Assembly: GCA_035945995.1 (NCBI GenBank)
Contig: DASYZR010000141.1
Span: 1 to 42,813, forward strand
Reading direction: 5' to 3'
Length of the DNA stretch: 42,813 nt
DNA from: a bacterium
GTDB taxonomy: Bacteria; Sysuimicrobiota; Sysuimicrobiia; Sysuimicrobiales; Segetimicrobiaceae
The notes under the pieces are model-generated. The model was not told where the DNA came from and did no database searches. It saw nothing but the letters and a program-made list of their open reading frames with translations. The position numbers were made by a program, and so were the translations under genes. Each line of letters opens with the position of its first letter. The first letter of the stretch is position 1. Shown piece by piece: positions 15,146 through 23,739 of this stretch.

Positions 15146-15818
15146 ATCTCCATTGCGCGAAACTATCGACTTCAAGACGCGCGAGCAGGCGGCCTACGAG
15201 ACCATCCGACGGGACATCATCCAAGGCCGGTGGGGTCCGGACGAGTCCCTGGTCATCAGCACGATTGCGGGGGAGCTCGGGGTCAGCCGGATCACCGTTT
15301 CGAACGCCATCAAGAGGCTCGCCGGCGAGGGGTTTGTCGGCATTGCCCCGCACAAGGAAGCCGTGGTGGCGCGCCTCGATCCCGAGGGCGTCCGCGAGAT
15401 CTACCTCATGCGGGCGGAGCTCGAGGCGCTGGCCGGCAGGGAGGCCGCCCGTCGCATCACGCCGGAGGCGCTCGCGGGGGCGCACCGGCTGAACGCGGTC
15501 GTGCGCGAGCGGCGCGCCGGCCTCCCCGATGCGATCCAGGCGCTGCGCGCGGCGGATCGCGCGTTCCACCGATACGTTCGTAGTACCGCGGCCATGCCGC
15601 GTCTCGATGAGCTCCTGGAAAATCTCGCCGATCAGTGCGAATACTACCGGTCGCGACTGCTCGACCCGACCCGGCTGGCGGCGCCTGATCCGCAGGCCCA
15701 CGAGGTGCTGCTGGACGCGTTGGCCGCGCACGACGGCGAGGCCGCGGCGCGTGTCATGCGGGATCACATTACGGCCGGCATGCGCACGGTGCTGGCCGCG
15801 CTGGAATACCGGCGGTGA
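15141..15818 (+). CDS. GntR-family regulator with FCD ligand domain
   Basis: This 225-residue protein has an N-terminal winged HTH at residues 12-75 (YETIRRDIIQGRW, LGVSRITVSNAIKRLAGEGFV) and a C-terminal all-helical FCD domain (residues ~85-215) with MRAELEALAGREAARR, ADRAFHRYV and HEVLLDALAAHDGEAAARVMRDHI. The Asp/His pattern of FCD metal-carboxylate sites is present. The ligand is probably an organic or amino acid. Its stop overlaps the start of the PLP enzyme gene (GTGA), so it likely controls the following transport/catabolism operon and itself through the dyad at its start. Confidence 0.9.
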   Translation: MQSPLRETIDFKTREQAAYETIRRDIIQGRWGPDESLVISTIAGELGVSRITVSNAIKRLAGEGFVGIAPHKEAVVARLDPEGVREIYLMRAELEALAGREAARRITPEALAGAHRLNAVVRERRAGLPDAIQALRAADRAFHRYVRSTAAMPRLDELLENLADQCEYYRSRLLDPTRLAAPDPQAHEVLLDALAAHDGEAAARVMRDHITAGMRTVLAALEYRR

Positions 15819-16891
15819 GCCGGTCCGCGGTCGCGGCCGCCCTTGCACGGCTGCCTCGAAAAGCGCTCGTGCGGCTGCCGACCCCGTTGGAACGCGCCCC
15901 AAACCTCTCCCGCACCCTGGGGATCGACCTCTGGATCAAACGGGACGACCTGACCGGCCTGGCCCTCGGAGGCAACAAGGCGCGCAAACTCGAGTACCTG
16001 GTGGGTGACGCGCTCGCCGATGGGGCGACCTCGCTCATGACAACGGCGGCCGCGCAGTCGAACTTCTGCCGGGCAACGGCGGCGGCGGCGGCGCGCGCGG
16101 GGCTGCGGGCCCAGCTGCTGCTCAGGGGCACGGGGGCGGAACCCATTCAGGGCAATCTGCTGCTCGACCGCCTCCTCGGCGCCGACATCCGGTTCACGAG
16201 CGACATGGATCCGTACTCCGACGCGACGCGGCGCCGGCTCAGCGCCTGGGCCGATGAGGAGCGGGCGCGCGGACGCCGGCCGTATCCGATGTATTTGCAC
16301 GGCGGCTCGCGCGCCGGCGCGCTGGGCACGGCCGCGTACGTGCGGGCGGCGATCGAGCTGGACGATCAGTTCGCCGCGGGCGGGATTCACCCCGCGCACG
16401 TCTACGTCGCGGCGGGGTCCGGCAGCACGCTGGCGGGACTGCTCGTCGGTGCCCGCCGGGCCGCCGAACGGCTCGCGCAGGCCCGGCTCGTGGGAGTGTG
16501 TGTCGGGGCGCTCTCGCCCGTGATCGGGCCGAAGATCCGCGAGTTTGCCCGCGCCGCCGCGGCGCTGCTCGACGCCACACCGCTCGGCGACGGCGTCGCG
16601 GCCGACGATGGCGTCACCCTCGACGACGGCCAACGCGGCGAGGCGTACGGCGTTCCCACGCCCGCGGCGCTCGACGCCATTCGCACCGCGGCGGCGGCCG
16701 ACGCGGTGATCTTCAATCCGGTTTACACCGGCAAGGCGTTTGCCGCGCTGCTCGCCGACGTCGCCCGCGGCGCGGTCACGGCCGGCAGTACCGTCGTGTT
16801 CATCAACACCGGCGGCGATCCACTCGTGTTTACCCACGCGGACCGTCTGGCCGCGCATCCCACTCCCCGACCGATCCAGGAGGTGACGTGA
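15815..16891 (+). CDS. D-cysteine desulfhydrase / ACC deaminase-like PLP enzyme
   Basis: This 358-residue fold-type II PLP enzyme has Lys55 in LALGGNKARKLEYL as Schiff-base lysine, AAAQSNFCRATAAAAA as substrate-carboxylate loop, VAAGSGSTLAGL as phosphate-binding loop and VFINTGGDPLVF near the C-terminus. This matches the D-cysteine desulfhydrase/1-aminocyclopropane-1-carboxylate deaminase group; relatives also include L-cysteate lyase. It starts with GTG overlapping the gntR stop and ends overlapping the start of the ABC binding protein. Co-transcription with a peptide-type importer suggests it degrades an imported amino-acid-like compound. Substrate not assignable from sequence. Confidence 0.85.
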   Translation: MSRSAVAAALARLPRKALVRLPTPLERAPNLSRTLGIDLWIKRDDLTGLALGGNKARKLEYLVGDALADGATSLMTTAAAQSNFCRATAAAAARAGLRAQLLLRGTGAEPIQGNLLLDRLLGADIRFTSDMDPYSDATRRRLSAWADEERARGRRPYPMYLHGGSRAGALGTAAYVRAAIELDDQFAAGGIHPAHVYVAAGSGSTLAGLLVGARRAAERLAQARLVGVCVGALSPVIGPKIREFARAAAALLDATPLGDGVAADDGVTLDDGQRGEAYGVPTPAALDAIRTAAAADAVIFNPVYTGKAFAALLADVARGAVTAGSTVVFINTGGDPLVFTHADRLAAHPTPRPIQEVT

Positions 16892-18447
16892 TGAGTGATG
16901 AGACCCTGGACGCCCGCGCGCGGCGGCTGACGCGGCGCCGGCTCCTCGGGACGGCGGCCACCGCGGCGGGAGGCGCCTGGGTGGGCGCCCGCGCCGGGGC
17001 GATCCCGGCGGCCTCGGCCGAGACGCGGCCCCCGGCCGGCGAGCTGCGTGTGTCGCTCCCCGCGCGCATCGTCGCGCTCGATCCGCTCGGCCCGCAGGCG
17101 GCGGAAGAATCCGTCCGCATCGTCGCCGCGCACATCTTCGACACCCTGGTCGTCGCGGACCCCCGGACGCGCGGGGTGCGGCCCGGGCTCGCGCTCAAAT
17201 GGGAGACCCCCGACCCCCGCACGTGGGTGTTCACGCTGCGTCCCGGCGTCAAGTTTCACGACGGCGCGCCGCTCGGCGCGCGGGACGTCAAGGCCTCGCT
17301 GGAACGCCTGCTCCGGCTCAAGGGTCCGTACGGTCCGCTGTGGGCCGCGGTCGACACCGTCGACGCGGCGGGCGATCTGGCCGTCCGCATCCGGACGAAG
17401 ACGCCGCTGGGCACGATGCTCGCCAACGCGTCCCTCCTGTCGATTCTGCCGGCGGGCAAGATGGACGCCGCCGGGTTCTTCAACCGTCCGGTCGGGTCCG
17501 GGCCGTTTGCGGTGACCGCGTACCGTCCCGACAGCGAGCTCGTGCTGGAAGCGAACCCGGGGTACTGGGGCGGCGCCCCCGGCGTTCGGACGCTGCGCTT
17601 CAAGGATATCCCGGAAATCGCCGCGCGCGTGACGGCCCTGATTACCGGGGAGATCGACCTCACGTACGGGCTGCCGCCGGACCAACTGGCGGCGCTGCGC
17701 GGCCACAACGATCTGCGCATCGTGGCCGAGCCCTCGTACCGGTACTACTTCATCTGGATGAACCTCAAGCGCGAACCGTTCACCGACGTGCGCGTCCGGC
17801 AGGCCATGATCTACGCGCTCGACATCGACACGATTCTCAACACGCTGCTGAAGGGGATCGCGCGGCGCATGACGGCGCCGATTCCCTCGACCGTGTTCGG
17901 ATACGCGCCGCAGCGGCCGTACGCGTACGATCCGCAAAAGGCGAAGCAGCTGCTCGCCGCGGCCGGCCGCCCGAACGGGTTCGAGACTGCGATGATCTGG
18001 AACCCCGGCTCCGGGCCGCAGGACCGGGAGGTCGCCCAGGCGCTCTTCTCCTACTGGAGCGCGATCGGCATCCGGGTCAAAGACGCGCAGTCGGAGCGCG
18101 CGCAGTGGCTCGACCGCCTGCTCAAGCTCGACTGGGACCTCGACATGCAGACGAACGGCGTCAATACCGGCGACGCGGACTTCGTGTTGCGGCGGCTCTA
18201 CACGTCGAGCGCGAACCGCATGGGGTACGCCAATCCGCAGGCCGACCGGGTGCTGCAGCTCGCGGCCGAGACGGTGGACCAGAACAAACGCAAGGTCTAC
18301 TACGCGCAGGCGTGCGCGATGATCTGGGACGACGCGGTCGGCATCTACCCGTTCGAACTCATCCAGACGTACGTCGCGCGCGCGCGGGTAGTGGGCTTCA
18401 CCCCGACGCCGAACTTCCCGACGTTCACGACGGTGACGGTCCGGTAG
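16891..18447 (+). CDS. ABC transporter substrate-binding protein, peptide/opine type (SBP_bac_5)
   Basis: This 518-residue exported protein starts at ATG 16891 behind aggaggt. The N-terminus (RRLTRRRLLGTAATAAGG) is Tat-like. The mature protein shows the DppA/OppA signature: LALKWETPDPRTWVFTLRPGVKFHDGAP, FFNRPVGSGPF, EANPGYWGG, YFIWMNLKREPFTDVRVRQAMIYALD. Full length. Family members bind di- and oligopeptides, opines, nickel or other small solutes. Followed 6 nt later by two matching permeases, with no ATPase gene in the cluster. Confidence 0.92.
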   Translation: MSDETLDARARRLTRRRLLGTAATAAGGAWVGARAGAIPAASAETRPPAGELRVSLPARIVALDPLGPQAAEESVRIVAAHIFDTLVVADPRTRGVRPGLALKWETPDPRTWVFTLRPGVKFHDGAPLGARDVKASLERLLRLKGPYGPLWAAVDTVDAAGDLAVRIRTKTPLGTMLANASLLSILPAGKMDAAGFFNRPVGSGPFAVTAYRPDSELVLEANPGYWGGAPGVRTLRFKDIPEIAARVTALITGEIDLTYGLPPDQLAALRGHNDLRIVAEPSYRYYFIWMNLKREPFTDVRVRQAMIYALDIDTILNTLLKGIARRMTAPIPSTVFGYAPQRPYAYDPQKAKQLLAAAGRPNGFETAMIWNPGSGPQDREVAQALFSYWSAIGIRVKDAQSERAQWLDRLLKLDWDLDMQTNGVNTGDADFVLRRLYTSSANRMGYANPQADRVLQLAAETVDQNKRKVYYAQACAMIWDDAVGIYPFELIQTYVARARVVGFTPTPNFPTFTTVTVR

Positions 18448-18453
18448 CCGCGC

Positions 18454-19374
18454 GTGGGCCCGTACATCCTGCGCCGGCTGGCGCTCTCGGCGTTCGTGCT
18501 CTGGGGCGCGCTCACGATCGTCTTCGTGGCCGTGCGCGTGGTGCCCGGCGATCCCGCCCAGATGATGGTGGGCGCGCAGGGGACCCGCGAGGACGTCGAC
18601 GCGCTGCGGCACCGCCTGGGGTTGGACCGGCCGCTGGCGGCGCAGTATGCGCGCTACCTGGGTCAGGCCGCGCGCTTCAAGTTCGGCGACTCGCTCCGGC
18701 TCGAGGTGCCGGCCGCGGCGGCCGTCGGGCAGCGGCTCGGCGCGACGGCGCTGCTTGCGGGGTGCGCGATGCTCCTGGCCGGGGCGGTCAGCCTGCCGCT
18801 CGGGATCCTGGCGGCGATCCGGCGCCGGTCGGTGACCGATGCGCTCGTCTCGCTGGCCTCCCTGCTCGGGCAATCCGTGCCGAACTTCTGGCTCGGGATC
18901 ATGTTCATTCTCGTGTTCGCGCGTGTGCTCCGGTGGCTGCCGAGCGCGGGGGTGGGGGGTCCGGCGCACCTCGTGCTGCCGGTCGTGACGCTGTCGCTGC
19001 TGCTCATTGGGGTGTTGACGCGCCTCGTCCGCAGCGGGCTGCTCGACGTGGTGCGCGAGGACTACATTCGGTCGGCGTACGCGAAGGGGCTCGGCACGCC
19101 GTTGGTGCTCGCGCGCCACGCGCTCCCGAACGCCCTGATTCCGGTCGTCACGGTCGCCGGACTCCAACTCGGCCAGCTCCTCGCCGGTGCCGTCATCGTG
19201 GAGACGGTCTTTGCCTGGCCCGGGGTCGGCCGGCTGCTGGTCGATGCCATCAGCAACCGGGATTACCCGGTCGTCCAGGTGGCCGTGCTGGTCATCACGG
19301 CCAGCTTCATCGTCGTGAACCTGCTGGTGGATCTAAGCTACGCGTACCTCGACCCGCGGGTGCGGTATCGATGA
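18454..19374 (+). CDS. ABC transporter permease, DppB type
   Basis: This is a 306-residue inner-membrane permease with six helices. The start is GTG 18454 (MGPYILRRLALSAFVLWGAL), with VRVVPGDPAQ after helix 1, and the cytoplasmic EAA-like loop DVVREDYIRSAYAKGLGTPLVLARHALPNALIPV that docks on the ATPase. It ends in DLSYAYLDPRVRYR, as DppB proteins do. Its stop overlaps the start of the partner permease (ATGA), implying coupled translation and a heterodimeric channel. Confidence 0.92.
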   Translation: MGPYILRRLALSAFVLWGALTIVFVAVRVVPGDPAQMMVGAQGTREDVDALRHRLGLDRPLAAQYARYLGQAARFKFGDSLRLEVPAAAAVGQRLGATALLAGCAMLLAGAVSLPLGILAAIRRRSVTDALVSLASLLGQSVPNFWLGIMFILVFARVLRWLPSAGVGGPAHLVLPVVTLSLLLIGVLTRLVRSGLLDVVREDYIRSAYAKGLGTPLVLARHALPNALIPVVTVAGLQLGQLLAGAVIVETVFAWPGVGRLLVDAISNRDYPVVQVAVLVITASFIVVNLLVDLSYAYLDPRVRYR

Positions 19375-20285
19375 CGGCGGGCACGCCGGCGGCGCCGAAC
19401 GTGGCTGCGGCCCGGGGCCGGGAGTCCGCGCCGCCGTCCCAGACCCGCCGGGGCGCGCGGGCCCGCGCACATCTCGCCGGGTGGAGCGTGCCGCTGGTCG
19501 TCTTCGCCCTGATCGCCTCGACCGGTCCGTTGCTGCGCCCGTACGACCCGGTCACGGTGCGGTTGGGCGACCGGCTTCGCCCGCCCGGCGCGGTGCTGGG
19601 GGACGGGTCGCGCGCGTGGCTCGGCACCGACCAGGTGGGCAAGGATCTGCTCGCCCAGGTCCTGCAGGGGGCGCGCATCTCGATGCTCGTGGGAGCGGTC
19701 ACCGTGCTGACCGCCGCGGCCGTCGGGCTCGCGGCCGGGGTCGCCGCCGGTGTGTCCGGCGGCGCGCTCGACGCCGCGCTGATGCGTCTTGCGGACCTGC
19801 AGCTCGCCTTCCCGTCCATCCTGCTGGCGATCCTGATCGCGGCCGTCCTCGGCCGCAGCGTCGCGAATGTGATCATCACGCTGGCGATCACCCGATGGGT
19901 CACGTTCGCCCGTGTGGCCCGGGCGTCGGCGCTGGTGACCAAAGAACGCGAGTTCGTCACCGCGGCCCGTGCCGTCGGCGCCGGCTCCGCCCGGCTCGTC
20001 ACGAGGCACATCCTGCCGTTCGCGGTGACGCCCCTCGTCGTCGTGGCGACCGTCGAGTTGGGCCTCGTGATCCTGGCGGAGGCGTCGCTCAGTTTCCTCG
20101 GGCTCGGCACGCCGCCCGAGCACCCGTCGTGGGGTCTCGTGATCGCCAACGGACGGGACTATCTCAGCACGGCGTGGTGGATCTCCACGATTCCCGGACT
20201 GGCGCTGAGCCTCGTCGTGATTGCGATCGGCCAGTTTGGGGACCGGCTGCGCGACCACCTCGATCCCCGGCTGGCATTGGAATGA
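19371..20285 (+). CDS. ABC transporter permease, DppC type
   Basis: This 304-residue partner of the DppB-type permease begins at ATG 19371 inside its stop. A variable polar N-terminus (~35 residues) precedes helix 1. HWLGTDQVGKDLL-type motif (WLGTDQVGKDLLAQVLQGARISM) and the EAA loop EFVTAARAVGAGSARLVTRHILP are diagnostic of DppC/OppC. It ends in DRLRDHLDPRLALE. Together with the preceding genes it makes an importer that still needs ATPases encoded elsewhere. Confidence 0.92.
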   Translation: MTAGTPAAPNVAAARGRESAPPSQTRRGARARAHLAGWSVPLVVFALIASTGPLLRPYDPVTVRLGDRLRPPGAVLGDGSRAWLGTDQVGKDLLAQVLQGARISMLVGAVTVLTAAAVGLAAGVAAGVSGGALDAALMRLADLQLAFPSILLAILIAAVLGRSVANVIITLAITRWVTFARVARASALVTKEREFVTAARAVGAGSARLVTRHILPFAVTPLVVVATVELGLVILAEASLSFLGLGTPPEHPSWGLVIANGRDYLSTAWWISTIPGLALSLVVIAIGQFGDRLRDHLDPRLALE

Positions 20286-20313
20286 AGGCGCACTACGCGG
20301 GAGGAGGACGGCG

Positions 20314-21714
20314 ATGACGGAATCGATCACCTACACCAAGACGGTGCCGGTGGCGGCCGCGACCGAGGTGCTCGTGGTGGGCAGCGGGCCGGCCGGACTC
20401 GGGGCGGCGATCGCGAGCGCTCGTACCGGCGCGCGGACGCTGCTCGTGGAACGGTATGGGTTCCTCGGGGGCAACCTGACCGCGGGGCTCGTCGGCCCGT
20501 GCATGACCTCGTACAGCCTCGACGGCAAGACGCAGCTCATCAAGGGGATTTTCGAGGAGATGGTGCTCCGGATGGAGCGGATCGGCGGCGCGATTCACCC
20601 GTCGAAGGTCGCGGCGGCGACGGAGTACTGCGGGTTCATCGAGTACGGGCACGACAAGGTGACGCCCTTTGATCCCGAAGCGGTGAAGCTGGTGGCGATG
20701 GAGATGTGCCTGGAGGCCGGCGTCGAGCTGCTGCTCCACACGTTCGTGGTCGACGCGGTCGTGAACGGGGGGGCCCTCTCCGGCGTCGTCGCGGCCAGCA
20801 AGTCGGGTCTCGAGGTCCTCCGCGCCGCGGTCACGGTGGACTGCTCCGCCGATGCCGACGTCGCCGCCCGCGCCGGCGTGCCGTTCGAAGTCGGCCGCGC
20901 CGAGGACGGGCTCACGCAGCCGATGACGCTGTTCTTCCGCGTCGCGAACGTGGACGACGCGCGCGTGAAGGCGTACGTCCGGGCGCACCCGGACGACTAC
21001 CGGCCCTTTGCCTCGCTGGTGCAGCAGGCCCGGGACCGGGGTGAGTTCCCGATTCCCCGCCGCGGCGTCGGCTTGTACAAGACGCTCGAGCCGGGTGTCT
21101 GGCGGATCAACACCACGCGGGTCCAGCGGCTCGTCGGGACCGACGCGCGGGATCTCACCCGCGCGGAGGTCGAGGGGCGCCGCCAGGTGAAGGCGTTGAT
21201 GGCGTTTTTCCGGAAGTGGCTGCCCGGTTTCGAGCGGTGCGAGCTTCTGGACACCGCGACGCACATCGGCGTGCGCGAAACCCGCCGGATCCTGGGAGAT
21301 TACACGCTGACGCTGGATGATCTGGCGCGGGGGCGTGAATTCGACGATGTCATCGCGCGGGCCGGCTATCCCGTCGACATTCATAGTCCGACGGGGGACG
21401 GCGGCGGCGTGACGGGCGAGCTTGCGACCGCGAACATCTACCAGATCCCCTTCCGCTCGCTTCTGCCGCGCGGGATCGAGCAGCTGTTGGTGGCCGGGCG
21501 GTCGTTGTCGGCGACGCATGAGGCGCTGGCCGCCGTGCGGGTCATGCCCCCGGCGATGGCGATGGGGCAGGCGGCCGGCACCGCCGCGGCGATGGCGGTG
21601 AGAAGCGGGACGCCCCCGCGGCGGATCCCGGTGCGCGATCTGCAGGCGCGGCTGGTGCGGGACGGCGTGTACCTGGGCGACCGCGTCGCCGCCGTGATCG
21701 ACGCGCGGGCCTGA
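20314..21714 (+). CDS. FAD-dependent oxidoreductase (PF12831-like)
   Basis: This 466-residue protein starts at ATG 20314 with ggaggacg as RBS. The N-terminal dinucleotide-binding fold is VLVVGSGPAGLGAAIASARTG, with the ribose-binding Glu in LLVERYGFLGGN. TVDCSADADVAARAG and the C-terminal flavin motif LLVAGRSLSATHEALAAVRVMPPAMAMGQAAG are typical of 'FAD_oxidored' proteins. It probably oxidises the substrate brought in by the Dpp-type importer or its PLP-enzyme product. It lies 28 nt after the permease gene and is the last gene of that operon. Confidence 0.87.
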   Translation: MTESITYTKTVPVAAATEVLVVGSGPAGLGAAIASARTGARTLLVERYGFLGGNLTAGLVGPCMTSYSLDGKTQLIKGIFEEMVLRMERIGGAIHPSKVAAATEYCGFIEYGHDKVTPFDPEAVKLVAMEMCLEAGVELLLHTFVVDAVVNGGALSGVVAASKSGLEVLRAAVTVDCSADADVAARAGVPFEVGRAEDGLTQPMTLFFRVANVDDARVKAYVRAHPDDYRPFASLVQQARDRGEFPIPRRGVGLYKTLEPGVWRINTTRVQRLVGTDARDLTRAEVEGRRQVKALMAFFRKWLPGFERCELLDTATHIGVRETRRILGDYTLTLDDLARGREFDDVIARAGYPVDIHSPTGDGGGVTGELATANIYQIPFRSLLPRGIEQLLVAGRSLSATHEALAAVRVMPPAMAMGQAAGTAAAMAVRSGTPPRRIPVRDLQARLVRDGVYLGDRVAAVIDARA

Positions 21715-21836
21715 GAGAAAACGAAAAAATCTTCCCCCGGCGGCAGGAAGTGCTCCAGGATCGTCGAACCGCCGCACCCTAGTGCGGAGACAGTGAAGCA
21801 GCCGCCGGCGGCCGTCGGGCCGCCGGCCACACACCA

Positions 21837-23141
21837 GTGGGGGGAGAGCCGCACACGCTCCAGCTCGTGCGTCGCCGCCATCCTCGTCGCGTTCAATGGT
21901 TCGGCTGGCTGGCCGTCGGCGTGCTCGTGCCGATGCTGGCCGTGCCCGGCTTGGCGGGTGCCCCGCCTCTCTGGCCGGCCGTCCGCGCCTCGCAAGGCGC
22001 GTCGGTTCCGGTCGCCCCCGGTGTGGTCTACAGCCATTATGTGCTTCGGACCGCGGCCGGGCCGCTCAGCATCCATCATCTCCGTCTCGACCTCGGCACC
22101 CCGTCGGTGCGCCTCGGCACGGCGCTGGCCAACAATCAGCTCATCAGCGGCGACGAAACCGTCTCGTCCATGATGACGCACTGGAGCGGGGTCGTCGCCG
22201 GGGTCAACGGGGATTTCTTCGATATCGGCGACTCGGGGATGCCGCTCAACGTCATGGTCAAGGATGGGCGGCTGCTTCGGAGTCCGTCCGGATGGACGGC
22301 GCTGGCGATCGGCAAGGACGGACGCGCCCGCATCGCGCACTTCCGGTGGTCGGCGTCGATCCTCCTTCCGGAGACGCGGCAGTCCTATTGGGTCGCCGGG
22401 TTCAACACCGGGATCATCCGGAACGGGCTGACCGTGCTGTCCAACGTGCGCGGGTACGGCGCGCCGCCCCCGAGCCCGTGGACGCACCAGACCGTGGTCG
22501 AGCTCGCCCCCGAGGACGACTCCCAGGACGCGTCGTCGTTCCCCCTGCAATCCGCACCCTCACCGGACGGCGCGTCGGCCCGGTATGCCGTGAAGCAGGT
22601 GTGGCCCCAGCAGGCCTACTACGCGCCCTTCCCCAAAGGTGAGATCCTCCTGGTCGGTCACGGCGGCGCGGCGGACTGGCTCCTGCGCAGCGTTCGGGCC
22701 GGCATGACGATCGACGTCAATCTCGGGACCGCGCCCGATTGGCGCGACCTCGCCACGGTGGTCGGGGGCGGGCCGCTCCTGGTCGACCAGGGCTACCCCG
22801 TCGACGATCCCTACAACCCGGTCCCCCACGAGCGGGACAAGCGCAATCCGGTGTCCGCGGTCGGGATCACGCGGGACGGCAGAACGATGCTGCTGGTGGC
22901 CGTCGACGGCCGCCAGCCCCGCGTGAGCATCGGCCTCACGCAGCCGCAGCTCGCCGCCTACATGCGGTGGTTGGGCGCGTACGAGGCGATGGAGTTCGAC
23001 AGCGGCGGTTCGGTCACGATGGCCGTGCAATTCCCGGGCCGCCGCGGGCCGGTCGTCGTCAACTCCCCGTCGGACGGGCACGAGCGTCCGGTCGCCAACG
23101 CGCTCCTGGTCTTCAGCCTGCGCGTCGCGAGGCGGCGCTGA
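21837..23141 (+). CDS. Exported phosphodiester glycosidase (NAGPA) domain protein
   Basis: This 434-residue protein starts at GTG 21837; residues 18-42 form a signal peptide or anchor (basic RRRHPRRVQW then hydrophobic WLAVGVLVPMLAVPGLAG). The remainder is a DUF2233/NAGPA domain: VVAGVNGDFFD (residues ~120-130), VVGGGPLLVDQG, RNPVSAVGITRDGRTMLLVAVDGRQP, and GAYEAMEFDSGGSVTM, with the Asp and Gly residues of the active-site region. Bacterial members remove GlcNAc-1-phosphodiester or related decorations from envelope glycans. A 10-bp stem-loop precedes it. It stands alone between two operons; the role here is a family-level inference. Confidence 0.85.
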   Translation: MGGEPHTLQLVRRRHPRRVQWFGWLAVGVLVPMLAVPGLAGAPPLWPAVRASQGASVPVAPGVVYSHYVLRTAAGPLSIHHLRLDLGTPSVRLGTALANNQLISGDETVSSMMTHWSGVVAGVNGDFFDIGDSGMPLNVMVKDGRLLRSPSGWTALAIGKDGRARIAHFRWSASILLPETRQSYWVAGFNTGIIRNGLTVLSNVRGYGAPPPSPWTHQTVVELAPEDDSQDASSFPLQSAPSPDGASARYAVKQVWPQQAYYAPFPKGEILLVGHGGAADWLLRSVRAGMTIDVNLGTAPDWRDLATVVGGGPLLVDQGYPVDDPYNPVPHERDKRNPVSAVGITRDGRTMLLVAVDGRQPRVSIGLTQPQLAAYMRWLGAYEAMEFDSGGSVTMAVQFPGRRGPVVVNSPSDGHERPVANALLVFSLRVARRR

Positions 23142-23203
23142 CCCGGCGCTACGCCTTGCGCCATTTCATCGTCATTCGGCCACCTCCGCGGCAGCGCCCG
23201 GTC

Positions 23204-23234
23204 GTCGACCCCTCCACTATCTCTATAATGGAGG
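23204..23234 (+). promoter_or_regulatory. Promoter with TATAAT and flanking dyad, osmC operon
   Basis: A perfect TATAAT lies at 23224-23229, 35 nt before the osmC start, with only a weak GTCGAC (23204-23209) upstream. The -10 is bracketed by CCTCCA (23211-23216) and TGGAGG (23229-23234), an inverted repeat that a redox-responsive repressor could use. No such regulator gene is adjacent. Confidence 0.45.
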
Positions 23235-23263
23235 TATCCAAGTACAAGGGGGGGTCGCCGACA

Positions 23264-23707
23264 ATGCCCGCGGTTCGACGCGCCGACGTAACGTGGACGG
23301 GAGACCTGCTCTCGGGATCCGGTGTGGTGACGGCCGGCTCGAGCGGAGCGTTCAAGGAGCTGGCCGTAAGTTGGGCGTCCCGCACCGAGGCACCCGGAGG
23401 CCGGACGAGTCCGGAGGAGCTGCTCGCGGCCGCTCACGCCAGCTGCTTTGCGATGGCCCTCTCGTTCGGCCTGGCCAATGCAAAGACACCGCCCAGCCGG
23501 CTGCAGGTCAGCGCCGCCGTAACCTTCGATCGCGTGGACGGCGGCTTTCGAGTCGTGTCCAGCGCCCTCACCGTGCGCGGATCGGTCCCCGGTCTCGATC
23601 AGGACGGCTTTCGCAAGGCGGCGGAAGCGGCGAAGGACGGCTGCCCGATCTCCCTGGCGCTCAAAGGGAACGTCCAGTTGAGCGTCGCGGCGACGCTCGA
23701 GACGTAG
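23264..23707 (+). CDS. OsmC/Ohr-family peroxidase-like protein
   Basis: This 147-residue protein starts at ATG 23264 behind AAGGGGGGG; an upstream in-frame ATG at 23229 lies on the -10 box and is rejected. RTSPEELLAAAHASCFAMALS gives Glu51 and peroxidatic Cys61, and KDGCPIS gives resolving Cys127, the two-cysteine arrangement of OsmC/Ohr. These proteins reduce organic and fatty-acid hydroperoxides with thiols. Thirty-two nucleotides downstream begins the Sec-containing disulfide oxidoreductase, a plausible electron donor or partner in the same transcript. Confidence 0.9.
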   Translation: MPAVRRADVTWTGDLLSGSGVVTAGSSGAFKELAVSWASRTEAPGGRTSPEELLAAAHASCFAMALSFGLANAKTPPSRLQVSAAVTFDRVDGGFRVVSSALTVRGSVPGLDQDGFRKAAEAAKDGCPISLALKGNVQLSVAATLET

Positions 23708-23739
23708 CCGGACCCACGACACGGAGAGGAGGCGCGAAC

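Noticed and set aside
16723-19167. 814-codon open frame on the minus strand
   Set aside because: It lies opposite the ABC binding protein and permease, which have full family signatures. The frame is open only because of the GC3 bias.
21804-21827. Perfect 10-bp G/C stem with GTCG loop between the FAD oxidoreductase and the NAGPA-domain gene, considered as a terminator
   Set aside because: No T-tract follows on either strand and it is made of CCGGCGG-type repeats common in this genome, so termination cannot be claimed.
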